A stretch of DNA of 19,142 nt from Candidatus Aminicenantes bacterium UBA4085 (lineage in GTDB: Bacteria; Acidobacteriota; Aminicenantia; Aminicenantales; UBA4085): NCBI GenBank assembly GCA_002383325.1, contig DFYJ01000019.1, forward strand, positions 5,098 through 24,239. Direction: 5' to 3'. The position numbers were made by a program, and so were the translations under genes. The notes below the pieces were generated by a model. That model worked only from the letters and a program-made list of their open reading frames with translations. It did not search any database and was not told the origin of the DNA. Positions 7,195 to 13,902 of this stretch are shown one piece after another (position 1 is the first letter of the stretch; every line of letters starts with the position of its first letter).

Positions 7195-7314
7195 TCAGTC
7201 TTCCTGGAACTCCGGGATCTTGCTGCGTTCCTTGTCCCGGCCCATCTGGAATCCGACGAAAAACGCCGACGTCACGACGATGGCGGTGAAGAGGGTGCGG
7301 AAGAAAGCTTTCAT
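7195..7314 (-). CDS. Very small single-span membrane protein, first gene of the operon
   Basis: A 39-aa peptide beginning MKAFFRTLFTAIVVTSAFF: a short basic start, a hydrophobic span (about 8-21), then a charged tail ending SKIPEFQED. The frame stays open upstream to 7533, but a near-perfect promoter (7333-7361) predicts a transcript start near 7326, so only the ATG at 7314 would be in the mRNA; an upstream in-frame ATG at 7332 abuts the -10 box. SD is weak (AAGGG, about 8-9 bases). Small size leaves some doubt, but start position, membrane-segment pattern and promoter agree. Function unknown. Confidence 0.6.
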   Translation of the reverse strand: MKAFFRTLFTAIVVTSAFFVGFQMGRDKERSKIPEFQED

Positions 7315-7332
7315 CGAGATTACCCTTGGCAT

Positions 7333-7361
7333 ATTGTAGCCGAGAGAGGAATGAACGTCAA
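7333..7361 (-). promoter_or_regulatory. Sigma70-type promoter of the lolB-ispE-prs operon
   Basis: On the minus strand TTGACG (7356-7361) and TACAAT (7333-7338) are separated by exactly 17 bases. Each matches 5 of 6 consensus bases. Predicted transcript start is near 7326, about a dozen bases before the 39-aa gene. This is the best promoter in the window and probably drives the leftward housekeeping cluster. Confidence 0.8.
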
Positions 7362-7374
7362 CCCAAAAGGGGGG

Positions 7375-7590
7375 CTCGGGGCATAGGGGGGCCGAAAACG
7401 TTCGCGTCCCCAGCGAGGAGGGCTCCGGGTGTGGAGGGTCGGGCACGCGCGTTTCCCCAGCGAGGAAACGCGCTACGCTCCTCGCTCGCTCTCCTCGCCT
7501 TCGGCTCGGAACCGTGCCCGCTCGCTCGTCCACCCTAAGCTGCCGCTTAGGGCTGCAGAGCCCGCGTACCTGCCCCCCAAAACCCCTCGC
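7375..7590. repeat. Structured intergenic repeat, copy A (compound)
   Basis: GC-rich noncoding stretch that shares blocks, in the same order and orientation, with 9504-9661: a CTCGGGG start, a CGAAA-ACG block, the 13-mer TCCCCAGCGAGGA (here twice, 7407-7419 and 7454-7466), ACCGTGC-CGCTCG-TCGTC-AC (7511-7532), and a CCCCTCGC end. It also folds locally. The second 13-mer is the loop of a perfect 10-bp stem GCGCGTTTCC/GGAAACGCGC (7447-7473), nested inside GGGCACG/CGTGCCC (7441-7447 and 7513-7519). A perfect 8-bp stem CCCTAAGC/GCTTAGGG lies at 7533-7552. No credible protein is encoded. Confidence 0.7.
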
Positions 7591-7605
7591 CCTTGTTAGA
7601 TTCCT

Positions 7606-7925
7606 CGACGATCAAATTGGTTCTTTTCCCATCTCCGGGAAGCAGGGGCGGTTTGGGGTGTCGGCCAACGGCGAAATAGCGAGGGCGACGCCTTTTTCCA
7701 CAACTCTCCGAGGGAACCCAACGGGCGCCGAGGGATGTTTGAGCACGCGATGAGCATCCGCAACAGCGAAAGAGTGGGTGGTCTAGAAAGCCGAGATGAT
7801 TCGGAGTGCGGAGTTCCGTAGGCGCCGAGGAGAGCTGTGGGAAAAGGCGAGTAGAGCCCGAAGCCGCCGGGACGATACCCCAAACCGCCCCACCCGGAGA
7901 TGGGAGAAGGTCCATTAAATTCCGG
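7606..7925. repeat. Long imperfect inverted repeat (about 320 bases)
   Basis: Noncoding stretch whose halves are reverse complements in ordered blocks. TCCCATCTCCGGG (7627-7639) matches 7893-7905 exactly. GGGGCGGTTTGGGGT (7645-7659) matches 7877-7891 exactly. The 21 bases 7689-7709 match 7829-7849 at 19 positions. Weaker pairing extends outward. Some differences between arms still allow G-U pairs. The apical 7710-7828 holds a direct repeat GGCGCCGAGG (7724-7733 and 7821-7830). It could be a foldback element, two inverted repeat copies, or a structured RNA. An open frame across it (7547-8083, minus) looks spurious. Confidence 0.7.
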
Positions 7926-7963
7926 TCAGGCGGATGAGGTTGCCTCGAATGGAAGGATGAAGT

Positions 7964-7992
7964 TTGATTTTTAGGGCGGCGGCTTCTATATT
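7964..7992 (+). promoter_or_regulatory. Sigma70-type promoter of the MEMO1-AMMECR1 gene
   Basis: TTGATT (7964-7969) and TATATT (7987-7992) with a 17-base spacer, about 18 bases before the ATG. Predicted start near 7999 would give a leader of only about ten bases, so the GGGAG ribosome site (7998-8002) would lie at the very 5' end of the mRNA. Confidence 0.65.
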
Positions 7993-8009
7993 GAAGCGGG
8001 AGCGCCCCC

Positions 8010-9503
8010 ATGAGAACCATCCTGCCCTTGATATCCCTCTTTCTGCTCTTCGCCGGGCTGGCCTTGGCCCAGGGCGTCCGCAAGCCCGTCTGGGCCGGCC
8101 AGTTCTACGACGCCGACAGCGCCCGCCTGGCCCGGCAGATCGACGGCTTCCTGGCCGCGGCCCAACCTGTCCGCCCGGCCGGGACCATCCGGGCCCTGAT
8201 CGTGCCCCATGCCGGCTACGTCTACTCCGGCCGCATGGCCGGGGTCGGCTACAAGGCCGTCCAGGGCGGAGACTACGATACGGTCGTCATCCTCGGCCCC
8301 ACCCACAGGGTCAATTTCCGCGGCGCCTCGATCTGGCCCGAGGGGGCCTTCGCCACGCCGCTCGGCGAGGCCGCGATCGATGCCGAGGCGGCCCGCGAAC
8401 TGGCCAAGGCCTCCGGTTTCCGCTTCGTCCCGGAAGCCCACGCCGAGGAGCATTCGGTCGAGGTCCAGGTCCCGTTCATCCAGCGGGCCCTGCCCAAGGC
8501 CAAGATCGTGCCCGTCGTCATCGGCCGGCCCGAGGAGGCCACGATGCGGACCTTGGCCTCGGCCCTGGCCGGCCTGGCCAAGACCCGCAAGGTCCTCGTC
8601 GTCGTCTCCACGGACATGTCCCATTACCTGTCCAGGCAGGAAGCGGCGGAGACGGACGCCGATACGATCGGCCTGGTCAAGGGCCGCAAGACCTCCGCGC
8701 TCCTGCGAATGGCGGAACGGGGGGAGAATACGATGTGCGGCGCCGCCGGCGTCGTGACCGCCCTCTACTACGCCGAGCGGATGGGGGAGGCCGAGGTCGA
8801 TATCCTCGGCCGCACCGACTCGTCCGAAGGCGGCGGGCCGGATGACCGCGTCGTCGGATACTTCTCGGCGGTCGTCTCCACCAAGCCGGCTCCGGGGACA
8901 GCCGCCGGTGAGGCGGAGGCGAAAGAGCAGCAAGCGGCCGGGCCGCGCGCCGATGAAGGGGACTTCACCCTCTCTCCGGAGGAGAAGAAGGAGCTTCTGG
9001 CCCTGGCCCGCAAGACGCTGGAGTCCTTTTTTAAAGACGGGTCCATCCCCGAGCGCGACGCGGCGAACCCGAAGTTCGCGGCGCCCCGCGGCGCCTTCGT
9101 CACCTTGACCCGGGGCGGGTCGCTTCGCGGCTGCATCGGCTACATCGAGGCCATTATGCCCCTGGGCGACACGGTCCAGCGCTGCGCCGTCTACGCCGCG
9201 ACCGAAGACCCCCGCTTCGAGTCCGTCACCGCCCGCGAGCTTAAGGACCTGCGAATCGAGATTTCCGTCCTGACGACGCCGAAGCGGATCGACGATCCCG
9301 AGCTGGTCGAAGTCGGCCGGCACGGCCTGATCATGTCCCGTGACGGACGGCGGGGCGTCCTCCTGCCGCAGGTGCCGGTGGAGAACCGCTGGGGCCGGGA
9401 GGAGTTCCTGGCCCAGACCTGCCGCAAGGCGGGGCTGCCGGCGGACGCCTGGAAGAAGGGGGCGGTCATCGAGGCCTTCGAGGCCATCGTCTTCCACGAA
9501 TAG
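8010..9503 (+). CDS. Exported MEMO1-AMMECR1 two-domain protein
   Basis: A 497-aa fusion. Residues 1-20 form a Sec signal peptide (LISLFLLFAGLALA, cut before Q21). The MEMO1 domain (about 24-292) starts RKPVWAGQFYDAD and carries IVPHAGYVYSG, GPTHR, EHSVEVQVPF, STDMSHY and TMCGAAG. These supply H67, H99, D202, H205 and C243, in the same order as the human MEMO1 metal-site residues H49, H81, D189, H192 and C244, with identical spacing between the first two histidines. A charged linker (about 292-318) leads to the AMMECR1 domain (about 320-497) with FVTLTRGGSLRGCIGYIE, DPRFESV, LRIEISVL and LLPQV. The chemistry of both domains is unsettled. Homologs elsewhere often pair with a radical SAM enzyme; none is near here. 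The gene is monocistronic with its own promoter and is flanked by related repeats. Confidence 0.93.
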   Translation: MRTILPLISLFLLFAGLALAQGVRKPVWAGQFYDADSARLARQIDGFLAAAQPVRPAGTIRALIVPHAGYVYSGRMAGVGYKAVQGGDYDTVVILGPTHRVNFRGASIWPEGAFATPLGEAAIDAEAARELAKASGFRFVPEAHAEEHSVEVQVPFIQRALPKAKIVPVVIGRPEEATMRTLASALAGLAKTRKVLVVVSTDMSHYLSRQEAAETDADTIGLVKGRKTSALLRMAERGENTMCGAAGVVTALYYAERMGEAEVDILGRTDSSEGGGPDDRVVGYFSAVVSTKPAPGTAAGEAEAKEQQAAGPRADEGDFTLSPEEKKELLALARKTLESFFKDGSIPERDAANPKFAAPRGAFVTLTRGGSLRGCIGYIEAIMPLGDTVQRCAVYAATEDPRFESVTARELKDLRIEISVLTTPKRIDDPELVEVGRHGLIMSRDGRRGVLLPQVPVENRWGREEFLAQTCRKAGLPADAWKKGAVIEAFEAIVFHE

Positions 9504-9661
9504 CTCGGGGTATGCCCCCCGAAACACGCTCCATTCCCCAGCGAGGAATGTCGCTCCGTTTCCTCCCTCGCGCCCCCGCCTCATCAGCTCTCTCTCTGAT
9601 GAGGCGGGGACCGTGCGCGCTCGGTCGTCAACGGGTTTCGGCGGGGCATACCCCTCGCTCG
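9504..9661. repeat. Structured intergenic repeat, copy B
   Basis: Begins one base after the stop codon of the MEMO1-AMMECR1 gene. Ends form a nearly perfect inverted repeat: 9507-9525 (GGGGTATGCC...) against 9635-9654 (...GGCATACCCC), differing by one extra base. Inside is a perfect 14-bp stem CCCCGCCTCATCAG/CTGATGAGGCGGGG (9574-9587 and 9596-9609) with loop CTCTCTCT, and the 13-mer TCCCCAGCGAGGA (9535-9547) as the loop of an ATTCC/GGAAT stem. ACCGTGC-CGCTCG-TCGTC-AC at 9610-9631 matches copy A. A further 6-bp hairpin TCGCTC/GAGCGA lies at the edge (9655-9670). No U tract follows any stem. Confidence 0.72.
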
Positions 9662-9726
9662 AGAGAGCGAACGCCATGATCTCAGCTACGCCAGGCCGCT
9701 CAGGCCCCCCCGGGTAGGCGGAAATC

Positions 9727-9735
9727 TGCTATAAT
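9727..9735 (+). promoter_or_regulatory. Extended -10 promoter before the FmdB-type gene
   Basis: A perfect TATAAT (9730-9735) preceded by TGC gives the extended -10 form TGnTATAAT. No -35 is visible 17 bases upstream, where the sequence is a C run. It lies about 35 bases before the ATG and probably drives the rightward operon 9771-13872. Confidence 0.6.
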
Positions 9736-9770
9736 GCGAAGAGTCTGATATTTCCGCGAAGGAATGGCCG

Positions 9771-10136
9771 ATGCCGATCTACGAGTATAAATGCGAATCC
9801 TGCGGCAAGCGGATGGAGAAGCTCCAGAAGCTCTCCGACCCGCCCTGCAAGAAATGCCCCCACTGCGGCGGCCCCCTGACCAAGCTCATCTCCTCGCCCG
9901 CCATCCAGTTCAAAGGCAACGGCTTCTATATCACCGACTACGCCAAGAAGAGCTCCCCTTCGGAGGAGAGAAAAGCCAAGGCGGACACAGAAACCAAGTC
10001 CGGGGCCAAGAACGAGGTTAAGTCCGAAGGCAAGGCCGAAGCCAAAACCGAGGCTAAGTCGGAAAAGAAAGCCGCGGCTAAGCCGGCCGAAGGCAAGCCC
10101 GAAACGAAACCGGCGGCCAAGAAAGCCTCGGAATAA
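9771..10136 (+). CDS. FmdB-family zinc ribbon protein with charged tail
   Basis: 121 aa. The N-terminal 55 residues are the FmdB/CxxC_CxxC_SSSS ribbon: MPIYEYKCESCG, with Cys pairs C8/C11 and C29/C32, then KLISSPAIQFKGNGFYITDYA. Family members are small predicted zinc-binding proteins often labelled regulatory, with no firm biochemical role. From about residue 60 on, the protein is an almost pure Lys/Ala/Glu/Pro/Thr tail with EAKTEAKSE-like repetition, which suggests a disordered or alpha-helical polyampholyte. ATG with AAGGA about 8 bases upstream. It is the first gene of the run leading to the heptose genes, 19 bases before the next. Confidence 0.9.
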   Translation: MPIYEYKCESCGKRMEKLQKLSDPPCKKCPHCGGPLTKLISSPAIQFKGNGFYITDYAKKSSPSEERKAKADTETKSGAKNEVKSEGKAEAKTEAKSEKKAAAKPAEGKPETKPAAKKASE

Positions 10137-10155
10137 GGTCCGGTCCGAAATTGAC

Positions 10156-11160
10156 ATGAAGATTGTCGTCCGTATCCCCAACTGGATCGGCGACGCCATC
10201 CTGGCCCGGCCCGCCCTGGACAGCCTGGCCGCCCACTTCCCGGACGCCGAGATCGCCGTGGCCGCGGCCGGCTGGGTCCGCGATCTGTTCGGGGACGAGG
10301 GCGGCCGGCCCCGCATCCTGAACCTCAACGGGTCCGGATCGCCCCGCGACATGAAGGCGGCCGAAGCCCTGCGGGCCGAGCGCTTCGACCTCGGCATCCT
10401 CTTCACCAACTCCTTCGGCTCGGCCCTTCAATTCCGCAAGGCCGGCATCCCCGCTCGCTGGGGCTACGGCCGGGACGGCCGCGGGTTCCTTCTGACCCGC
10501 GCCGTCAGGCCGCCCGATCCGCAGGCCGAGCCGCGCCACCAGGTCCACTATTATCTTGACCTCCTGGGCCGGCTGGGCATCCCGGCGATCGCGCCCTCGC
10601 TTCGGCTCGGCCTCTCGGCGGCCGAGAGGGAAGAGGCCCAGCGCCGCCTGCGCGAGCTGGGCGCGGGCGACGGCCGGCCGCTCGTCGTCTTCAATCCGGG
10701 CGCCTCCTACGGCCCGGCCAAACGGTGGCCGGCGGAGCGTTTCGCAGTCTTGGCCGAACACCTTCGCCGCGCCCGCGGGGCCCGCATCGTCCTGACCGGC
10801 TCGGCCGGAGAGTCCGCCGTCACGGCCGAGATCGCCTCTCGCATGGACGAGCCGCCGATCGACCTCGCCGGCCGCACCACCCTGCGCGGCCTGCTCGGGA
10901 TCATCGGCGAAGCGTCCCTCTTCGTGACCAACGATTCCGGGCCCATGCACATGGCCAACGCGCTTCGCGTTCCGGTCGTCGCGATCTTCGGCCCGACCGA
11001 GCCGCGGGCCACGGGGCCCTTCCACTTCCCCGCCACCGTCCTGCGGAAGGACGCGCCCTGCGGCCCCTGCCTGTACCGGACCTGCCCCTTCGACCATCGC
11101 TGCATGCTGGCCATCACGGCCGAGGAGGCCTTCGAGGCCTGCCTGGCCCATCTGGGATGA
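10156..11160 (+). CDS. ADP-heptose:LPS heptosyltransferase (WaaF-like, GT9)
   Basis: 334 aa glycosyltransferase of family 9, which adds L-glycero-D-manno-heptose to the LPS inner core at the cytoplasmic face. The N-terminal domain starts KIVVRIPNWIGDAILARPAL, with the GDAI loop at 12-15. The donor domain has FNPGASYGPAKRWP (179-192), LTGSAGES, LAGRTTLRGLLGIIG, TNDSGPMHMANAL (258-270) and FGPTEPRATGP (278-288). The Cys-rich CGPCLYRTCPFDHRCM block (302-317) is typical of WaaF/RfaF. The gene for the GmhB phosphatase follows after 7 bases, which supports a heptose role. No clear ribosome site precedes the ATG. Which core heptose it transfers cannot be told. Confidence 0.9.
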   Translation: MKIVVRIPNWIGDAILARPALDSLAAHFPDAEIAVAAAGWVRDLFGDEGGRPRILNLNGSGSPRDMKAAEALRAERFDLGILFTNSFGSALQFRKAGIPARWGYGRDGRGFLLTRAVRPPDPQAEPRHQVHYYLDLLGRLGIPAIAPSLRLGLSAAEREEAQRRLRELGAGDGRPLVVFNPGASYGPAKRWPAERFAVLAEHLRRARGARIVLTGSAGESAVTAEIASRMDEPPIDLAGRTTLRGLLGIIGEASLFVTNDSGPMHMANALRVPVVAIFGPTEPRATGPFHFPATVLRKDAPCGPCLYRTCPFDHRCMLAITAEEAFEACLAHLG

Positions 11161-11167
11161 GACGCCC

Positions 11168-11752
11168 GTGAGCCGCAAAGCCCTGTTCCTGGACCGCGAC
11201 GGGACGATCAACGTCGAGACGGGCTACCCGCACGAGTTCTCCCAGATCGAGATCTACCCGGGCAGCTTCGAAGCCATCGGCGCGGCCGCCGCGGCCGGCT
11301 TCGCCGTCATCATCGTCACCAACCAGAGCGGCGTGGGGCGCGGCTATCTTGAGGAAGCCGCCCTGGGGCGGCTGCACGCCCGTCTGGCCGAAGCCCTGGC
11401 CGCCGGAGGGGCGCCCGTCGAGGCCATCTACTACTGCCCCCACCACGAGCAGGCCGGCCTGGGCCGCTACAAGACCGCCTGCGACTGCCGCAAGCCCGCC
11501 CCGGGTATGGCCCTGCGGGCGGCCCGTGAGCACGATCTCGACCTCCGTGCCTCCTACATGGTCGGGGACAAGGTCGAGGACATCCGGTTCGGCCTGGCCG
11601 CGGGCGCGACCCCGGTCCTGGTCCGGACCGGCTACGGCCGCGACAGCGAGTCCCGGTTGGCCGGCCTGGACATCAAGCCGGCGCACATCGCGGACGGCAT
11701 CCGGGAAGCCGTGGCCTGGATCCTGGGCCGGGAGCGAGCCGCCGGACGATGA
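11168..11752 (+). CDS. gmhB: D-glycero-D-manno-heptose 1,7-bisphosphate 7-phosphatase (GmhB)
   Basis: HAD-superfamily phosphatase in ADP-heptose synthesis, 194 aa, as expected. The nucleophile motif LFLDRDGT has D9 and D11. VTNQSGVGRGY (50-60) is the second HAD motif. A zinc loop with C90, H92, C105 and C107 and the CRKP lysine (K109) is the GmhB signature, followed by MVGDKVEDI (131-139). GTG start, 7 bases after the heptosyltransferase stop, with only a weak upstream ribosome site. The stop overlaps the start of relA/spoT (ATGA). Histidinol-phosphate phosphatase is a close relative, but the neighbour makes heptose the better reading. Confidence 0.92.
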   Translation: MSRKALFLDRDGTINVETGYPHEFSQIEIYPGSFEAIGAAAAAGFAVIIVTNQSGVGRGYLEEAALGRLHARLAEALAAGGAPVEAIYYCPHHEQAGLGRYKTACDCRKPAPGMALRAAREHDLDLRASYMVGDKVEDIRFGLAAGATPVLVRTGYGRDSESRLAGLDIKPAHIADGIREAVAWILGRERAAGR

Positions 11753-13872
11753 TCCGCTTCGACGACATCCTGGACCGGGTCTCCGAGCGCCTGGACGAGA
11801 AGGACGTCCTCCTCCTGCGGAAGGCCTATGTCTTCTCGGCCCAGGCCCACAAGGGCCAGGTCCGCCGCTCGGGCGAGCCCTACCTCAGCCATCCGCTCGA
11901 GGTGACCAACCAGCTGGCCGAGATGGGCCTGGACCGCACCACCCTGACCGCCGGCCTCCTGCACGACGTGCTGGAAGACACCGAGGTCACGGCCGCGGAG
12001 CTCCGCGAGACGTTCGGCAAGGACGTCACGGCGCTGGTCGAGGGCGTGACCAAGATCGGACGGGTCGAGGACGTCCCGGCCGACGTCCGCCGGGCCGAGA
12101 CGATCCGCAAGATCATCCTGGCCATGACCGACGACTTGCGGGTCATCTTCATCAAGCTGGCCGACCGGCTGCACAATCTGCAAACGCTCAAGTTCCTGGC
12201 CGAGCCGGCTCAGAAGCGGATCGCGGCCGAGACGCTGGAGATCTACGCGCCCATCGCCAACCGCCTGGGCATGGGCCGGATCAAGGCCGAGCTGGAAGAC
12301 CTGGCTTTCCGCTACGTCGAGCCCGAGGCCTACTTCAAAATGGCCGCCCTGATCGACCCCCGGCGCAAGAAGTCCGAGGCCGAGCTGCGCAAGCTGCGGC
12401 AGGCCCTCGACCGCCTGATGAAGGACAACCGCATCCCGGCCGAGATTGTCTCGCGCATCAAGCGGCCTTACAGCATCTACCGCAAGATGGAGGCCCGCAA
12501 GATCGACTTCGACCAGGTCTTCGACTTCCTGGCCCTGCGCATCATCACCGACTCGGTCAAGTCCTGCTACGCCGCCCTGGGCATCATTCACCAGCACTGG
12601 ACGCACCTGCCGCAGCGCTTCCGCGACTTCATCGCCATGCCCAAGCCCAATCTCTACCAGGCCCTGCACACGACCATCATCACCGCCGACCGGCTCAGCT
12701 GCGAGATCCAGATCCGGACCCGGGAGATGCACAACCTGGCCGAGAACGGCATCGCCGCCCACTGGCGCTACAAGGAAGGGGAGTCGCCAGCCGCGCTCAA
12801 GGAGGACAAGCGGATCCTGTGGCTGCGCGAGATGGCCGAGCTGTTCAAGGACCAGAAGAACCCGCGCGCGTTCATGGAGAATCTCAAGATCAACCTCATC
12901 CCGGAGGAGATCTACGTCCTGACGCCCAAGGGAAGGGTCGAAGCCCTGCCGGCCGGATCCTCGGCCCTCGACTTCGCCTTCCGGGTCCACACCGAGATCG
13001 GCCTCCACGCCGCCTCGGCCCGGATCAACGGCAAGCCGGCGCCGCTGAAGACGCCGCTGCGGACCGGCGACATCGTCGAGATCCAGACCTCGCCCGACCG
13101 GGGCCCGACCCGGGCCTGGCTGAACATCGCCGTCACCTCCAACGCCCGCCAGCTGATCAAGCGGCGGCTGAACCAGATGGAGCAGGGCAAGGCGGTCGTC
13201 CTGGGGGGCAAGCTCTGGGACAAGGAGCTCCGCAAATACAGCCTGCCGGAGGGCTTTCCGTCCGGCGAGCCGCTGGTGCGCCGGCTCCGCGACGCGCTCG
13301 GCATCTCTCCCGGCTCGTTCGCGGGCTTCCTGGCCATGGTCGGCCGAGGCCGCATCGTGGCCAACCGCAAGCTCCTGGAGAAGCTCCTCCCGGAAGGCGC
13401 CGGGCTGAAGCGCCGGCCGTCCGCCCCGGCCGAGTCCGACATCCAGGTCAAGGACCGGTCCAATTCCCTCCTCCGTCTGGCTCGCTGCTGCGCCCCGGTC
13501 AAAGGCGAGCCGATCATCGGCTACATCACGACCGGCAAGGGAATTACGATCCACTCCCGGCGCTGTCCCCGCGTGACCAGGGAGACCCTGGCCCCGGAGA
13601 GAATCGTGGAAGTGACCTGGGGAACGGTGGCCCAGGATTATTATAAGGCCGGACTGGTCATCCGGTCCCATGATGTCCCCGGTCTGCTGGCCAGAATCAC
13701 GGCGGCCATATCCGATCTGGGAGGGGACATCACCAAGGCCGAGGTGGAGACCACGGCCGACCGCAAAGCCCGGATCAAGCTGGCCCTGCGCATCCGCGAC
13801 ATCCAGGAGCTTCAGGCCATGGAAAAGGCCATCCTGGGGCTGACCGACATCTTGGGCGTGGAGCGGATCTGA
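11749..13872 (+). CDS. Bifunctional (p)ppGpp synthetase/hydrolase (RelA/SpoT homolog)
   Basis: Long RSH enzyme of the stringent response, 707 aa. The HD hydrolase domain (about 25-175) looks complete: H48 in YLSHPLEV, the HD pair H72-D73 in LLHDVLEDT, and D139/N143 in KLADRLHN. The synthetase domain (about 235-345) shows RIKRPYSIYRKM, DFLALRIITD, RFRDFIAMPKPNLYQALHTT and CEIQIRTREMHNLAENG. Then come the TGS domain (about 387-447), a conserved-cysteine ARCCAPVKG segment (near 580) with a following IHSRRC, and a C-terminal ACT domain (about 635-707, DVPGLLARITAAISDLG). With both catalytic domains intact, it is probably Rel-like and bifunctional. Start overlaps the gmhB stop by 4 bases, so translation is coupled. 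Confidence 0.96.
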   Translation: MIRFDDILDRVSERLDEKDVLLLRKAYVFSAQAHKGQVRRSGEPYLSHPLEVTNQLAEMGLDRTTLTAGLLHDVLEDTEVTAAELRETFGKDVTALVEGVTKIGRVEDVPADVRRAETIRKIILAMTDDLRVIFIKLADRLHNLQTLKFLAEPAQKRIAAETLEIYAPIANRLGMGRIKAELEDLAFRYVEPEAYFKMAALIDPRRKKSEAELRKLRQALDRLMKDNRIPAEIVSRIKRPYSIYRKMEARKIDFDQVFDFLALRIITDSVKSCYAALGIIHQHWTHLPQRFRDFIAMPKPNLYQALHTTIITADRLSCEIQIRTREMHNLAENGIAAHWRYKEGESPAALKEDKRILWLREMAELFKDQKNPRAFMENLKINLIPEEIYVLTPKGRVEALPAGSSALDFAFRVHTEIGLHAASARINGKPAPLKTPLRTGDIVEIQTSPDRGPTRAWLNIAVTSNARQLIKRRLNQMEQGKAVVLGGKLWDKELRKYSLPEGFPSGEPLVRRLRDALGISPGSFAGFLAMVGRGRIVANRKLLEKLLPEGAGLKRRPSAPAESDIQVKDRSNSLLRLARCCAPVKGEPIIGYITTGKGITIHSRRCPRVTRETLAPERIVEVTWGTVAQDYYKAGLVIRSHDVPGLLARITAAISDLGGDITKAEVETTADRKARIKLALRIRDIQELQAMEKAILGLTDILGVERI

Positions 13873-13902
13873 AGAAAGCGGGCGGGATCAGATCGCTTTC
13901 TT
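13872..13902. terminator. Possible bidirectional terminator between relA/spoT and rpmB
   Basis: A perfect 9-bp dyad AAGAAAGCG/CGCTTTCTT with a 13-base loop lies where the two convergent genes meet; it overlaps the last codons of rpmB. It is symmetric, with short T-rich 3' sides in both directions, but there is no long U tract. Position favours a terminator; stem composition makes it weak. Confidence 0.35.

Noticed and set aside
7375..7590. CRISPR array
   Set aside because: The repeated 13-mers are irregularly spaced, vary around the core and have no uniform spacers or cas genes.
7547..8083. 178-codon minus-strand frame across the repeats
   Set aside because: Spans the repeat hairpins, the long inverted repeat and the start of the MEMO gene; no recognisable domain, no ribosome site; explained by noncoding repeats.
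9574..9609. The 14-bp hairpin as an intrinsic terminator of the MEMO gene
   Set aside because: No U-rich tract follows the stem; it is better explained as part of the repeat element.
7986..9677. 563-codon frame opposite the MEMO1-AMMECR1 gene
   Set aside because: Shadow of a well-supported coding sequence on the other strand.
11349..13646. 765-codon plus-strand frame overlapping gmhB and relA/spoT
   Set aside because: Out-of-frame Pro/Gly/Arg-rich shadow; both real genes in the overlapped region have complete catalytic motifs.
11632..13671. 679-codon minus-strand frame
   Set aside because: Antisense shadow of relA/spoT with no domain.
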